A stretch of DNA of 64,000 nucleotides, taken from contig CAZORE010000004.1 of the NCBI GenBank assembly GCA_964581815.1, forward strand, positions 70,278 through 134,277, in the 5' to 3' direction. Shown here piece after piece: positions 44,209 through 51,983 of the stretch. The notes beneath the pieces were generated by a model. The model was not told the DNA's origin. It ran no database searches and saw nothing but the letters and a program-made list of their open reading frames with translations. Source of the stretch: Trebonia sp964581815 (GTDB lineage Bacteria > Actinomycetota > Actinomycetes > Streptosporangiales > Streptosporangiaceae). A program made the position numbers and the translations under genes. How positions within the stretch are numbered: position 1 is the stretch's first letter; the number at the start of each line of letters is the position of its first letter.

Positions 44209-44787
44209 TTGAACTCCCCCGGCATTGCTTACCTGCTGCTTGACGGCGGCGGCGCGGCCGCACGGGAAGACGACCTGCTCGCGCTCGCCGCTGAGGTCCA
44301 TGGCGGCGCCGACCCGACGGCCGCGCGGCGGGCCGCCCTGGTGCGGCGGCGGCAGCCTGGCTTCGCGCTCGCGGAGGCGCGGCACGGCGGCTACCTGGTC
44401 GGCTACGCATCCGGCATGCCGCTGCGACCGTCGACGTCCTGGTGGCGGGGGCTGACCACACCGCTGCCCGCGGACGTCACGACCGAGCACCCCGGCCGCA
44501 CGTTCGCGCTGACCGAACTGCTTGTGCGGGCCTCCTGGCGACGGCAGGGCATCGGCCGGGAACTGCACGACCTGCTGCTCGGCGGCCGGGCCGAGGAGCG
44601 GGCCACGGCGCTCGTCCCGCCGGGCGCGGGCGCCGCCCAGCGCGCGTTCGCCGCCTGGGGCTGGCAGAAGGCGGCCCGGGCCCGCGGCGACGGCGGTCCG
44701 GCCGACTTGGGTGCCCCGGTCGTGGACGTCATGCTCATCGCGCTGCCCGTGCCCGCCCATGAGTCACGGTCCTGGTTAGGGGGTTAC
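44209..44787 (+). CDS. GNAT N-acetyltransferase with missing stop codon
   Basis: From TTG 44209. The acetyl-CoA motif LTELLVRASWRRQGIGRELHDLLLGGRAEERATAL (about residues 102-137) is complete, and the domain ends near VVDVMLIALPVP at about residue 183. The frame then stays open to 45285, straight through the opposite strand of the adenylate kinase gene. The end given here is only where protein similarity stops. TGA (44760) and TAG (44776) occur in the other two frames right at the expected end, so a single-base indel is the simplest reason. TTG is an unusual start and the residues before 60 are poorly conserved. Confidence 0.72.
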
Positions 44788-44805
44788 CCGCGGGCTTGCC
44801 GCTGG

Positions 44806-45372
44806 TCAGCCGTTAATGCGGTCGAGCGCCGCGAAGATCGACTCGCTGACCGCGTCGACGGGCGGCGACGCGTCGATCCGCACGAGGATGCCGCGCGTGG
44901 TGTAGTAGTCGAGCAGCGGCCGCGTGTGCTCGGTGAACACGTCGAGGCGGTGCCGTGCGACCTGCGCCGAGTCATCCGCGCGGCCCTCGCCGCGGTCGGC
45001 CAGCCGGTCGGCGAGCACCTCGGGCGGCACCTCCAGGTACACCACGGCCTGCGCGCTCATGCCCGCGTCCGCGGCGGCCTGAGCGGCGGCCTCGGCCTGC
45101 GGCACGGTGCGCGGGAAGCCGTCGAGCACCCAGCCGCCTTCCGCGTGGGCCGCGAGGACCCGGCCCATGATCAGGCTGAGCACCAGTTCGTCCGGGACCA
45201 GGTCGCCGGCGTCAAGGTAGCGCTGCAGCGTCTTGCCGGTCTCGGTCTGCCGCGCCACCTCGTCGCGGAAGATCTCGCCGCTTGAAATGTGCGGCACGCT
45301 GTACCGGCTGGCGATCCGCTCGCCCTGGGTGCCCTTTCCCGAGCCCGGCGGGCCGAGCATGATGACGCGCAT
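44806..45372 (-). CDS. adk: Adenylate kinase, short form
   Basis: 188 residues from ATG 45372. Walker A is GPPGSGKGT (residues 7-15); HISSGEIFRDEV, the GFPRTVPQAEA AMP region and a short LID without zinc Cys follow. It catalyses ATP + AMP to 2 ADP. Actinomycetes usually carry the housekeeping adk next to secY; here the neighbours are a GNAT and an HbhA-like gene, so this may be a second copy (inference). The GNAT open frame runs across it on the other strand. Confidence 0.88.
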   Translation of the reverse strand: MRVIMLGPPGSGKGTQGERIASRYSVPHISSGEIFRDEVARQTETGKTLQRYLDAGDLVPDELVLSLIMGRVLAAHAEGGWVLDGFPRTVPQAEAAAQAAADAGMSAQAVVYLEVPPEVLADRLADRGEGRADDSAQVARHRLDVFTEHTRPLLDYYTTRGILVRIDASPPVDAVSESIFAALDRING

Positions 45373-45502
45373 CGGGCCGTGTCCTCCCGTTTCCCGCGAG
45401 ATTCGCGTTGTTCCTGACTGCTCCCGTCTATACCAGGTCGCCGTGGCGGCCGCGCGGGCGGGGCGGCGCCGGCGGCGGGCGGCCCGGCCGTGCTGCACTT
45501 AC

Positions 45503-45542
45503 CAAGCACGGTGCTTGACATGCCAAGCTTGCTTGGTATAGT
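45503..45542 (+). promoter_or_regulatory. Strong promoter with two CAAGC palindromes
   Basis: TTGACA (45515-45520) and TATAGT (45537-45542) are 16 bases apart. A perfect palindrome CAAGCAC-G-GTGCTTG (45503-45517) overlaps the -35, and another, CCAAGC-TT-GCTTGG (45523-45536), fills the spacer. Their centres are about 20 bases apart, so two dimers could bind one face. The adjacent XRE regulator is the obvious candidate. Confidence 0.8.
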
Positions 45543-45572
45543 TAGCAGTAGATACCCCGTAGAGGAGGAACC

Positions 45573-46043
45573 ATGACCGAGAACGAGAAGGTCACCGAGA
45601 ACGTGACCGAAGACGAGAACGTGACCGAAGACGAGAACGTGACGTCAGACCTGGCGGAGGAGGTCGTCGGCGCCGTACGCACGAGCCAGCAGCGGACGAT
45701 CGAGGCGGCCAAGAAGAGCCAGCAGCTGACGATCGAGACGGCCAAGAAGATCGCCGAGGCCCTGAGCACCGCCGCGTCCACCGCCGCGGCGAAGCTGCCC
45801 GGCCACCGGCTCGCTGGCCGGCTTCCGGCCCCGCCGTTCGCCGACGGGCTGCCCAAGCTGCCCAAGCTGCCGGAGGCGGACGCAGTGCGGGCCGCCGCCC
45901 GTGAGTACGCCCACCGGCTGGTCGCCGAGCAGCGCAGGTTCGCCGGCGAGGTCGTCGCCGAGCAGCGCCGGTACGCCGGCGAGCTGGTCTCGGCGGTCTC
46001 CGGCGCGCGTCACGCCGACGAGGCCGCGCCGACCGCGGAGTAA
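45573..46043 (+). CDS. HbhA-like / phasin-like helical protein
   Basis: 156 residues, ATG 45573 after GAGGAGG. It begins with acidic Glu/Asn/Thr-rich repeats (VTEDENVTEDENV) and continues as long amphipathic helices rich in Ala, Glu, Gln, Arg and Lys (EAAKKSQQ, HRLVAEQRRFAGEVVAEQRRYAGEL). No signal peptide. Gene order with the downstream XRE regulator recalls Rv0474-hbhA in mycobacteria. Composition also resembles phasins. The function is therefore uncertain: surface adhesin-like or granule-associated. Confidence 0.55.
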   Translation: MTENEKVTENVTEDENVTEDENVTSDLAEEVVGAVRTSQQRTIEAAKKSQQLTIETAKKIAEALSTAASTAAAKLPGHRLAGRLPAPPFADGLPKLPKLPEADAVRAAAREYAHRLVAEQRRFAGEVVAEQRRYAGELVSAVSGARHADEAAPTAE

Positions 46044-46072
46044 CCCACCGCTCCCGTGAATCGCCCGGTGCG

Positions 46073-46272
46073 CGGCGGGGGGGGGGGCCCCCCGGGGGGG
46101 CGGCCCCCCCCCCCCGGCGCCCGGGGGGGGGGGGGGGGGGGGGGGGGAGGGGGGGGGGGGCGCGCCCCCCCCCCCCCCCGCCGGGGCCCCCCCCCCGCGC
46201 GCCCACCCCCCCCCCCGCCTCCCGGCGCGGGGGGGGGGGGGGGCCCCCCCCCGGGGGGCCCCCCCCCCGCCG
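46073..46272. other. Block of almost pure G and C runs, probable artefact
   Basis: About 200 bases consisting of long runs of G and C with very few other bases. No genuine coding content. It separates the HbhA-like gene from the XRE gene and hides the -35 region of the latter. It may reflect poly-G base calling over a hard hairpin rather than the real sequence. Confidence 0.8.
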
Positions 46273-46277
46273 CGCAC

Positions 46278-46283
46278 TATAGT
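46278..46283 (+). promoter_or_regulatory. -10 element before the XRE gene
   Basis: TATAGT, the same -10 hexamer as the HbhA-like gene, appears just after the G/C block. The matching -35 would fall inside the artefactual stretch. Confidence 0.5.
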
Positions 46284-46322
46284 TTGCGGTACATGATGCG
46301 TGACGGGAAGAAGGGGGATGCC

Positions 46323-46730
46323 ATGCCGGAACCGCGGGAGACCTGGGCGGCGCAGCGCCAAGTGCTCGGCGCGTTCATCCGCGAGCAGCGTAAGCAGGCC
46401 AACCTGTCCCTGCGCCAGCTCGCCGAGCGGACCAGGCTGTCTAACCCCTACCTCAGCCAGGTCGAGCGCGGGCTGCACCAGCCCTCGGTGCGCGTGCTGC
46501 GGGCGATCTCGGACGCGCTCAACCTGTCCGCCGAGACGCTGCTCACCCAGGCGGGCCTGCTCGACCAGCTGGCTGGCGGGGCCGACGCCGGCCCCGGAGG
46601 CACCGCCGACGCCGGCGAGCCGGACGTCCCGGACACCGAGCAGGCCATTCGCGCCGACAAGCGGCTGACCGAAGACCAGAAGTCCGCCCTGCTCGTCGTC
46701 TACCGCAGCATGCTCCAGCCGGCCGGCTGA
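46323..46730 (+). CDS. XRE-family helix-turn-helix regulator (Rv0474-like)
   Basis: 135 residues from ATG 46323, which has AAGGGGG just upstream. The helix-turn-helix is LSLRQLAERTRLSNPYLSQVERGLHQPSVRVLRAISDAL (about residues 30-68), followed by a short C-terminal region with KRLTEDQKSALLVVYRSM. Size and layout match Rv0474 and its actinomycete relatives next to hbhA. It probably controls the upstream HbhA-like gene through the CAAGC palindromes (inference). The frame stays open upstream through the G/C block, but that extension is meaningless. Confidence 0.88.
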   Translation: MPEPRETWAAQRQVLGAFIREQRKQANLSLRQLAERTRLSNPYLSQVERGLHQPSVRVLRAISDALNLSAETLLTQAGLLDQLAGGADAGPGGTADAGEPDVPDTEQAIRADKRLTEDQKSALLVVYRSMLQPAG

Positions 46731-46737
46731 GCGGCTC

Positions 46738-47589
46738 ATGCCCGACGAGCACCGGGCACTCGATGCGGTCGCGGGCTCGCTGCGCTGCCCGGTCTGCGCC
46801 GGCCGGGTCCAGGTGGGCGACGGCCAGGTCGAGTGCTCGCGGTGGCACAGCTTCAACATCGCCCGCCAGGGCTACGTCAGCCTGACCAGCGGCCGGGGCG
46901 GCCCGGGCACCGGCGACAGTGCCGCGATGGTCATGGCACGCGAGCGGTTCCTCGGCGGCGGGCACTACCGGCCGCTGGCCGACGCGATCGCCGGGCTCGC
47001 CGCCACGCTGGACCGCGGCGCCCCCGGCCTGGTGCTCGACCTGGCCGGCGGCACCGGCTACTACCTCGCCCGCGTCCTCGACGCGCTACCAGCACGTCAC
47101 GGCGCCTGCGCCGACCTGTCCGCGCCCGCGCTGCGCCGGGCCGCGCGGGCGCACCCGCGGGCGGCGGCGCTCGGCGCCGACGCCTGGCAGCGCCTGCCGC
47201 TCGCCGACGGCTCGGCGGCCGTGGTGCTGAGCGTCTTCGGCCCGCGCAACGCGGCGGAGATCCGCCGCGTGCTCGCGCCGGGCGGCGCGCTCGTCATCGC
47301 CGTCCCCGGCCCCGACCACCAGCGGGAGCTGCGCGGCTCGCTCGGGCTCATCGGGGTCGACGAGCGCAAGACCGCCCGGCTCGCGGACGCCTTCGGCGGG
47401 TACCAGGGCGCCGACGTGACCGCCGTGCGCTACCAGTTGCGGCTGAGCCATGCCGACCTCACCGACCTGGTCGCGATGGGCCCGAGCGCCCGGCATATCG
47501 CCGCTGACGACCTGGCCGCCCGGGTCGCGGCGCGGCCGGACCCGGACGCGGTCACCGTCGACGTCGAGGTGCGAAGCTACCAGGGCTGA
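46738..47589 (+). CDS. RlmA-type 23S rRNA (guanine-N1)-methyltransferase
   Basis: 283 residues. The N-terminal zinc site has CPVC (residues 19-22) and C-S-R-W-H at about 35-39, then FNIARQGYVSL, the RlmA signature. The SAM-binding domain begins with LVLDLAGGTGYYLARVL (about residues 99-115). RlmA(II)/TlrB relatives methylate G748 and can give tylosin-type macrolide resistance; RlmA(I) methylates G745. I cannot tell the two apart here. ATG 46738 lies 8 bases after the XRE stop. Confidence 0.85.
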   Translation: MPDEHRALDAVAGSLRCPVCAGRVQVGDGQVECSRWHSFNIARQGYVSLTSGRGGPGTGDSAAMVMARERFLGGGHYRPLADAIAGLAATLDRGAPGLVLDLAGGTGYYLARVLDALPARHGACADLSAPALRRAARAHPRAAALGADAWQRLPLADGSAAVVLSVFGPRNAAEIRRVLAPGGALVIAVPGPDHQRELRGSLGLIGVDERKTARLADAFGGYQGADVTAVRYQLRLSHADLTDLVAMGPSARHIAADDLAARVAARPDPDAVTVDVEVRSYQG

Positions 47590-47882
47590 CCCGGGTCGTC
47601 CGCTGCGAAACCATCTGCATATAGACGTACCATGCGCGGGTTGTGCGGCCAGGTGTAGTCCCTGTCAAACCCGGTTTCCGTCGGTTGCATGATCTGGGCC
47701 TGGACGGTGACGTCCAGGGCGGTGGTGGGCTCGTCCGCGATCAGCAGCGGCGGGTGGCAGGCGAGCGCAGCCGCGATCAGGGCCCTTTGGCGCTGGCCGC
47801 CCGAGAGTTCGTGCGGGTACTGGCGGGCACGCCGCCCGGGGTCGGGCAGGCCCGCCAGGCGGCCGTGTCCGGCGAGCCGACA
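47577..47882 (-). pseudogene. Relic of an OppD/DppD-type oligopeptide ABC ATPase
   Basis: The minus strand between about 47870 and 47690 encodes YPHELSGGQRQRALIAAALA, then LLIADEPTTALDVTVQAQI: the ABC signature, Walker B and D-loop of an oligopeptide/nickel-type ATPase. Upstream a TAA (47885-47883) closes the frame and there is no Walker A; downstream the sequence loses similarity and stops at TAG 47577. So only about 60-70 residues of a 330-residue protein remain. It is a decayed gene fragment, perhaps left by an old rearrangement. Confidence 0.85.
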
Positions 47883-47957
47883 TTACACGCACGTTACGGT
47901 AGATCGGTTGACTGGCACCCAGAAGCAGTGGTCCGTCTCAGTCATCGAACGATAGGC

Positions 47958-48491
47958 ATGGTCATCATGAGCTTTCCCCTCAATCGACGCCTAGCGACGT
48001 TCTGTGTCGCCACCGGTCTCGCGACGCTGGGTCTCAGCGGGTGTCACAGCGGTCCTTCGTCCGCCGCATCCGCGCCGTCGGCGAGCGGGGCAGGGACCAC
48101 CGCGGCGACGCCCGGCGCGGCACCGGCGACAGCCACCAAGGTCGACCCGTGTGCGCTGGTCACCCCGGCGGAAGTACAGGAGGTGACAGGTACGCCGGAC
48201 GCCTCGCCGAGTGACGTTCCGGCCGGCGTTTACCAAAGCTGTTCGTACGCCAAGGCGGGTGTGGTCGTCTTGGTCCGCGCCATTGGCAAGGCCGCATTCG
48301 ACAAGAGCGCCTCAGCCAATCCCGGCGGCGTAAAGCCGGTCCCCGGGATCGGCCAGGATGCCTATAGCTCTGGCGGTGCGCTGCTCGCGTGGCAGAACGG
48401 TACCGAGATCACCATCTCGGTTACCAGCGATGGCAGTGGCGATCTAGACCAAGCGGAGCAGTTCGCTAAGGCGGCGGTCGCGCAACTTTAA
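47958..48491 (+). CDS. DUF3558 lipoprotein
   Basis: 177 residues from ATG 47958 (ATG 47967 is also possible). The lipoprotein signal has RR in the n-region, a hydrophobic core and lipobox LGLSGC; a Ser/Ala/Thr linker follows. The domain starts VDPCALVTPAEVQEVTG and has the QSCSYAKAG strand, the two-Cys pattern of DUF3558 proteins common in actinomycetes. Cell-surface, function unknown. Confidence 0.85.
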   Translation: MVIMSFPLNRRLATFCVATGLATLGLSGCHSGPSSAASAPSASGAGTTAATPGAAPATATKVDPCALVTPAEVQEVTGTPDASPSDVPAGVYQSCSYAKAGVVVLVRAIGKAAFDKSASANPGGVKPVPGIGQDAYSSGGALLAWQNGTEITISVTSDGSGDLDQAEQFAKAAVAQL

Positions 48492-48644
48492 GGTCAGTAC
48501 ACGGGATGTGCGCCGTGAGGCATCGGACAGTGCAGCCCGCCGGCCCTCGTGTAAGTGTTGAACTGTATAAGGGCATTAACGCAGACTGGCCTGCGGCGGT
48601 GTAGTGAGCGGGGGCCGCCGTCACGTGCGGCCGGGAGGGGCGGG

Positions 48645-49601
48645 GTGTCCGGGAAGGGCGGGGTGCGACGTCAGGCGCTGGGCGCGGGACTGATCGCGGT
48701 GTGCCTGTGGGGGCTGGCGCCGGTGGCCACCCGGGCCGCCGTCGGGCACATCTCGCCGCTGCCGCTGCTGCTGATCCGGCTGACCGCGGCATCGCTCGTG
48801 CTCCTGCCCTGGGCCCTGCCCGTCTTCCGGCGGCTGCGGCCGCGGTCGGCCGGACGGCTGGCCGCCGCGGGGCTGCTCGGCCTCATCGGGTACAACCTGC
48901 CGGTCACCGCGGGGCTGCGCTGGCTGCCCGCCAACACCGCCGGGCTGCTGCTCGCCACCGAGCCGGTCTGGGTGCTGCTGCTCAGCCGGGTGTTCCTCGG
49001 TGAGCGCGGCGGGGCACGGGCCTGGCTCGGCAGCGCCGTCGCGCTGGCCGGCGTGGCCGTGCTGACCGTGCCTGAGGCCGGCGGGGGCGGGGCGGGCGGC
49101 TACCGCGCTCTCGCCGGGGCCGGGCTGGTGCTGGTGGCCACGCTGTCGTTCGCGGCGTACACGATCGTGGTCACCCCGCTCGGCACCGAGTTCGGCGCCG
49201 TCCCGGCGACCGCGGCGTCCACCGTCGTCGGCTCCGTCCCCTACCTCGCCGCCGCCGGGACCCTGCCGGGGGCGGGGCTCGCGCACCTCGGCCCGGCGGT
49301 CTGGGCGGAGCTGGCCTTCCTCGCCCTTGGCAGCACCGCGGCCGGGTTGCTGCTGTGGAACGTGGCCACGCTGGCCGCCGGGGTCAGCCGGGTCAGCATG
49401 CTGCTCTACCTCGAGCCCGTGGTCAGCGTGGCGGGCGCCGCGGTGTTCCTCGGCGAACGGGTCACCGCGGTGATGGCTGGCGGCGGCCTGCTGATCCTGG
49501 CCGGGGTCGCCGTGGCGAGCGGCGGACGGCCCGCCGATAATGATCACGACATGGTTCCGCACCCGCCTGGCGAAAGCCCGCAGGAGGCGGAGCGAACGTG
49601 A
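48645..49601 (+). CDS. EamA (DMT) family transporter
   Basis: 318 residues with ten membrane helices in two EamA repeats: LIAVCLWGLAPVATRAAVG in helix 1 and LLLATEPVWVLLLSRVFLGE at the end of the first repeat, with the matching LYLEPVVSVAGAAVFLGERV in the second. GTG 48645 follows GGGAGGGG. It probably exports a metabolite or amino acid. Its TGA overlaps a GTG at 49598, which I think is the original start of the formamidase-like gene now displaced by a TnpB element. Confidence 0.88.
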   Translation: MSGKGGVRRQALGAGLIAVCLWGLAPVATRAAVGHISPLPLLLIRLTAASLVLLPWALPVFRRLRPRSAGRLAAAGLLGLIGYNLPVTAGLRWLPANTAGLLLATEPVWVLLLSRVFLGERGGARAWLGSAVALAGVAVLTVPEAGGGGAGGYRALAGAGLVLVATLSFAAYTIVVTPLGTEFGAVPATAASTVVGSVPYLAAAGTLPGAGLAHLGPAVWAELAFLALGSTAAGLLLWNVATLAAGVSRVSMLLYLEPVVSVAGAAVFLGERVTAVMAGGGLLILAGVAVASGGRPADNDHDMVPHPPGESPQEAERT

Positions 49602-49640
49602 CCAGTGACGCGGCGCAAGCCCCGTCGTTAAGGCGGAGCA
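49598..49640 (+). pseudogene. Orphan 5' end of the formamidase-like gene, cut off by the TnpB element
   Basis: GTG 49598 overlaps the EamA stop (GTGA), as in many operons here, and opens with MTSDAAQAPS. After about ten codons the sequence becomes the left end of the TnpB element and no domain follows (the frame closes at 49834). The formamidase-like protein resumes past the right end. Interrupted start is inference. Confidence 0.5.
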
Positions 49641-49647
49641 AGCCGTG

Positions 49648-49667
49648 GCCCGGCCGTCAGGCCGGGC
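49648..49667. repeat. Left-end hairpin of the TnpB element
   Basis: GCCCGGCC-GTCA-GGCCGGGC: perfect 8-base stem, 4-base loop. The same stem core and nearly the same loop recur at the right end. Confidence 0.75.
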
Positions 49668-49914
49668 GCTGCTGCCGTTCGATGTACTGGCGGATGGAGA
49701 AGTGCGCCTTCATCCGCGCCTGTTTACATTCCCTGTGTACTGCGGCCGCAGGCCTTCCGCGTCACCAGTTCGCAGGAGCGGGCATGTCGCCGTCGGGCAT
49801 GCCCCGCCGGCACCTCGTGACCAGAAGCAATTGAACGTGAAGTGCTGAGACAACGTGGCTGCCAGGCCTGTGGCCGGTGTCGATTGTCATGGGCTGTTGC
49901 TACGGTCAGGTCTT

Positions 49915-51102
49915 GTGCAAGTCCGTTACCGTTACCGCGTCTACCCGGATGCCGCCCAGCGCCAGGCGCTGGCGCGGGCTTTCGGGTGCGCACGGGTCGT
50001 GTTCAACGACGCGGTCCGGCTGCGGGACCAGGCGCATGAGCGGGGCGAGAAGCTGAGCGACAGCGAGGCCCAGCGCCGGGTGATTACCCTCGCCAAGCGC
50101 ACCCCGGAACGGGAATGGCTCGGTGAGGTCGCCTCCGTCGTGCTGGTGCAAGCCTGCCAAGACGCGCGTCGCGCCTACCGGAACTGGTTCGACTCCATGG
50201 CCGGGAAGCGGAAGGGCCGCAAGGCCGGGCACCCGCAGTTCAAGCGGAAGCACGGGCAGCAGTCGGTCCGGCTGACCCGCAACGGGTTCGCCCTGCACGG
50301 GGGCCGACTCTATGTTGCGAAGGTAGGCGACGTGACGGTGAAGTGGTCACGGCCGCTGCCGTCGGTCCCGTCGTCGGTCACCGTGATCAGGGAGCCGGAC
50401 GGGCGTTACTACGCCTCGTTCGTGGTCGAGCGGGACACCGAGCCGCTCCCGCCGTGCGACCAGGAAACCGGGATCGACGTGGGGCTAGCTCACCTGGCGG
50501 TCACTTCAGATGGCCTGAAGATCGCGGCACCCCGGTTCTTGCGGAAGGCGGAGCGGCGGCTGAAGAAAGCGCAGCGTGCCCTGTCGCGTAAGTCCAAGGG
50601 CTCCGCGAACCGGGCCAGGGCCCGGCATCGGGTCGCGGTGCAGCACCGCAAGGTGAGGGACGCCCGCCTCGACCACGCCCACAAGACCGCCCTCAGCCTG
50701 GTCCGCGACAGCCAAGCGGTCTATGCCGAGGACATTGCTGTGTCGGGGCTCGCCCGGACACGGCTGGCCAAGTCGGTCCACGACGCCGGTTGGTCGCAGC
50801 TGCTACGGCTGATTCAGGAGAAGTGCGAGCGGCACGGCCGCTACTTCGCGAAGGTCGGCAGGTTCGAGCCGACATCGCAGGTCTGCTCCGCGTGCGGCGC
50901 CAGGGACGGGCCCAAGCCGCTCGCAGTGCGCAAGTGGACCTGCAGGGAATGCGGCACGGTCCTTGACCGCGACGTCAACGCGGCCCGGAACATACTCGCC
51001 CTCGGGCAGAGGGAGAGGCTAAACGCCTCTGGAGGCAGCGTAAGGCCACCGTCACCGGTGGCAGCAGCCGTTGAACGAGGAACCCGCCGGAGCGCGGCAT
51101 GA
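49915..51102 (+). CDS. tnpB: TnpB RNA-guided nuclease (IS605 OrfB family)
   Basis: 395 residues from GTG 49915 (VQVRYRYRVYP, as in relatives; an upstream in-frame ATG at 49855 adds an unrelated leader). RuvC residues are all present: Asp188 in TGIDVGLAHLA, Glu272 in VYAEDIAV, Asp353 in LDRDVNAARNI. The zinc site is CSAC...CREC (about residues 324-346). So it looks active. TnpB cuts DNA next to a transposon-associated motif, guided by an RNA made from the 3' end of its gene and the right end. The stop overlaps the ATG of the next gene (ATGA). Confidence 0.94.
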   Translation: MQVRYRYRVYPDAAQRQALARAFGCARVVFNDAVRLRDQAHERGEKLSDSEAQRRVITLAKRTPEREWLGEVASVVLVQACQDARRAYRNWFDSMAGKRKGRKAGHPQFKRKHGQQSVRLTRNGFALHGGRLYVAKVGDVTVKWSRPLPSVPSSVTVIREPDGRYYASFVVERDTEPLPPCDQETGIDVGLAHLAVTSDGLKIAAPRFLRKAERRLKKAQRALSRKSKGSANRARARHRVAVQHRKVRDARLDHAHKTALSLVRDSQAVYAEDIAVSGLARTRLAKSVHDAGWSQLLRLIQEKCERHGRYFAKVGRFEPTSQVCSACGARDGPKPLAVRKWTCRECGTVLDRDVNAARNILALGQRERLNASGGSVRPPSPVAAAVERGTRRSAA

Positions 51103-51165
51103 GCCACGCCGCCGGAAACCCCGGCCATCAGGCCGGGGCGGATGCCAACCGGCCGACGGTGCACC
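51060..51165 (+). ncRNA. Predicted right-end guide RNA (reRNA/omega RNA) of TnpB
   Basis: In TnpB loci the guide RNA covers the 3' end of tnpB and the right end, with the guide read from flanking DNA. Here the right-end hairpin CCCCGGCC-ATCA-GGCCGGGG (51119-51138) would be the terminal stem, and roughly the 16-20 bases after about 51144 would be the guide. Both limits are estimates from family knowledge. Confidence 0.5.
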
Positions 51166-51983
51166 GCTACGGCGCTCACCCGGCGCAGTTCGGCGAGCTG
51201 TGGCTACCGGACCCGGCAACGCATGACCGGGCGCCGCTCGGGACCCTAGTGATCATCCACGGCGGGTTCTGGCGGGCCCGGTACGACCTGTCGCTCGGGC
51301 GGCCGCTCGCGGCGGACCTGGCGGCCCGCGGTTACGTCGCCTGGAACATGGAGTACCGGCGGGCGCTGGCCGGCGGCGGCTGGCCGGGGACCTTCGAGGA
51401 CGTGGCGGCCGGCCTCGACCTGCTCGCCACCCTGTCGGTAAGCACGGGGCGGCCAGTGGACACCAGTCAGGTGATCGCGGTCGGGCACAGCGCGGGCGGG
51501 CACCTCGCGGCCTGGGCGGCGGGCCGGGCGAAGCTGCCGCCCGGGGCACCGGGGGCACCGGGGGCCTCCGGCCGGTACTTCGTCCCGCTGGCCGGCGTGA
51601 TCGCCCAGGCGGGCGTGCTCGCGCTGGCCGACTGCGCGCGGGAACGGGTCGGCGGCACCGCGGCGCCCGACCTGATGGGCGGCGGCCCCGCGGACCGGCC
51701 GGATCAGTACCGGCTCGCCGACCCGCTCGCCGCGGTGCCCGTTACCGCGCCGGTGCTCTGCCTGCACTCGCGGGGCGATGACAACGTGCCGTTCTCCTAC
51801 AGCGAGCGGTACGTCGCCGCCGCGCGGGCCGCGGGCGGCCGGGCCGGCCTGGTGGAGCTGTCCGGTGACCACTTCACGCTCATCGACCCGGCGACGCCCG
51901 ACTGGGCCGCGGTCATCGCGGCGCTGCCCGGGCTCGCGGCCGGGCGGCACCCGGCGCTACAGCCGGGAGCGGACCTCCCATAG
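51099..51983 (+). CDS. Alpha/beta hydrolase, probable kynurenine formamidase, with replaced 5' end
   Basis: 294 residues. The oxyanion motif is HGGFW (about residues 51-55), the nucleophile elbow GHSAGG (about 128-133), the acid in SRGDDNVPF and the His in GDHFTLIDP. HGG[FY]W and the convergent tryptophan 2,3-dioxygenase gene point to N-formylkynurenine hydrolysis, the second step of tryptophan breakdown. The first 20 residues are encoded by the right end of the TnpB element; similarity begins around TVHRYGAHPAQFGELWLP. ATG 51099 overlaps the tnpB stop, so translation may now depend on tnpB. Confidence 0.8.
   Translation: MSHAAGNPGHQAGADANRPTVHRYGAHPAQFGELWLPDPATHDRAPLGTLVIIHGGFWRARYDLSLGRPLAADLAARGYVAWNMEYRRALAGGGWPGTFEDVAAGLDLLATLSVSTGRPVDTSQVIAVGHSAGGHLAAWAAGRAKLPPGAPGAPGASGRYFVPLAGVIAQAGVLALADCARERVGGTAAPDLMGGGPADRPDQYRLADPLAAVPVTAPVLCLHSRGDDNVPFSYSERYVAAARAAGGRAGLVELSGDHFTLIDPATPDWAAVIAALPGLAAGRHPALQPGADLP

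Larger units (their letters stand above)
49640..51144 (+). mobile_element. IS200/IS605-type TnpB-only element (ends approximate)
   Basis: An element of about 1.5 kb with tnpB as the only gene and no TnpA. A hairpin with loop GTCA (49648-49667) marks the left end and a near-identical hairpin with loop ATCA (51119-51138) marks the right end. There are no terminal inverted repeats or target duplication, as expected for this group. Exact end bases cannot be fixed without an empty site. Confidence 0.75.

Noticed and set aside
46056..46322. Upstream extension of the XRE gene through the G/C block
   Set aside because: It encodes only Gly, Pro, Ala and Arg runs from an apparent artefact; the RBS-supported ATG is 46323.
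47643..47957. N-terminal extension of the DUF3558 gene
   Set aside because: It overlaps the ABC ATPase relic on the other strand; the lipoprotein signal starts at 47958.
49598..49834. 78-codon gene after EamA as a real protein
   Set aside because: After about ten codons it enters the TnpB element end; Cys/Arg-rich and unlike any family.
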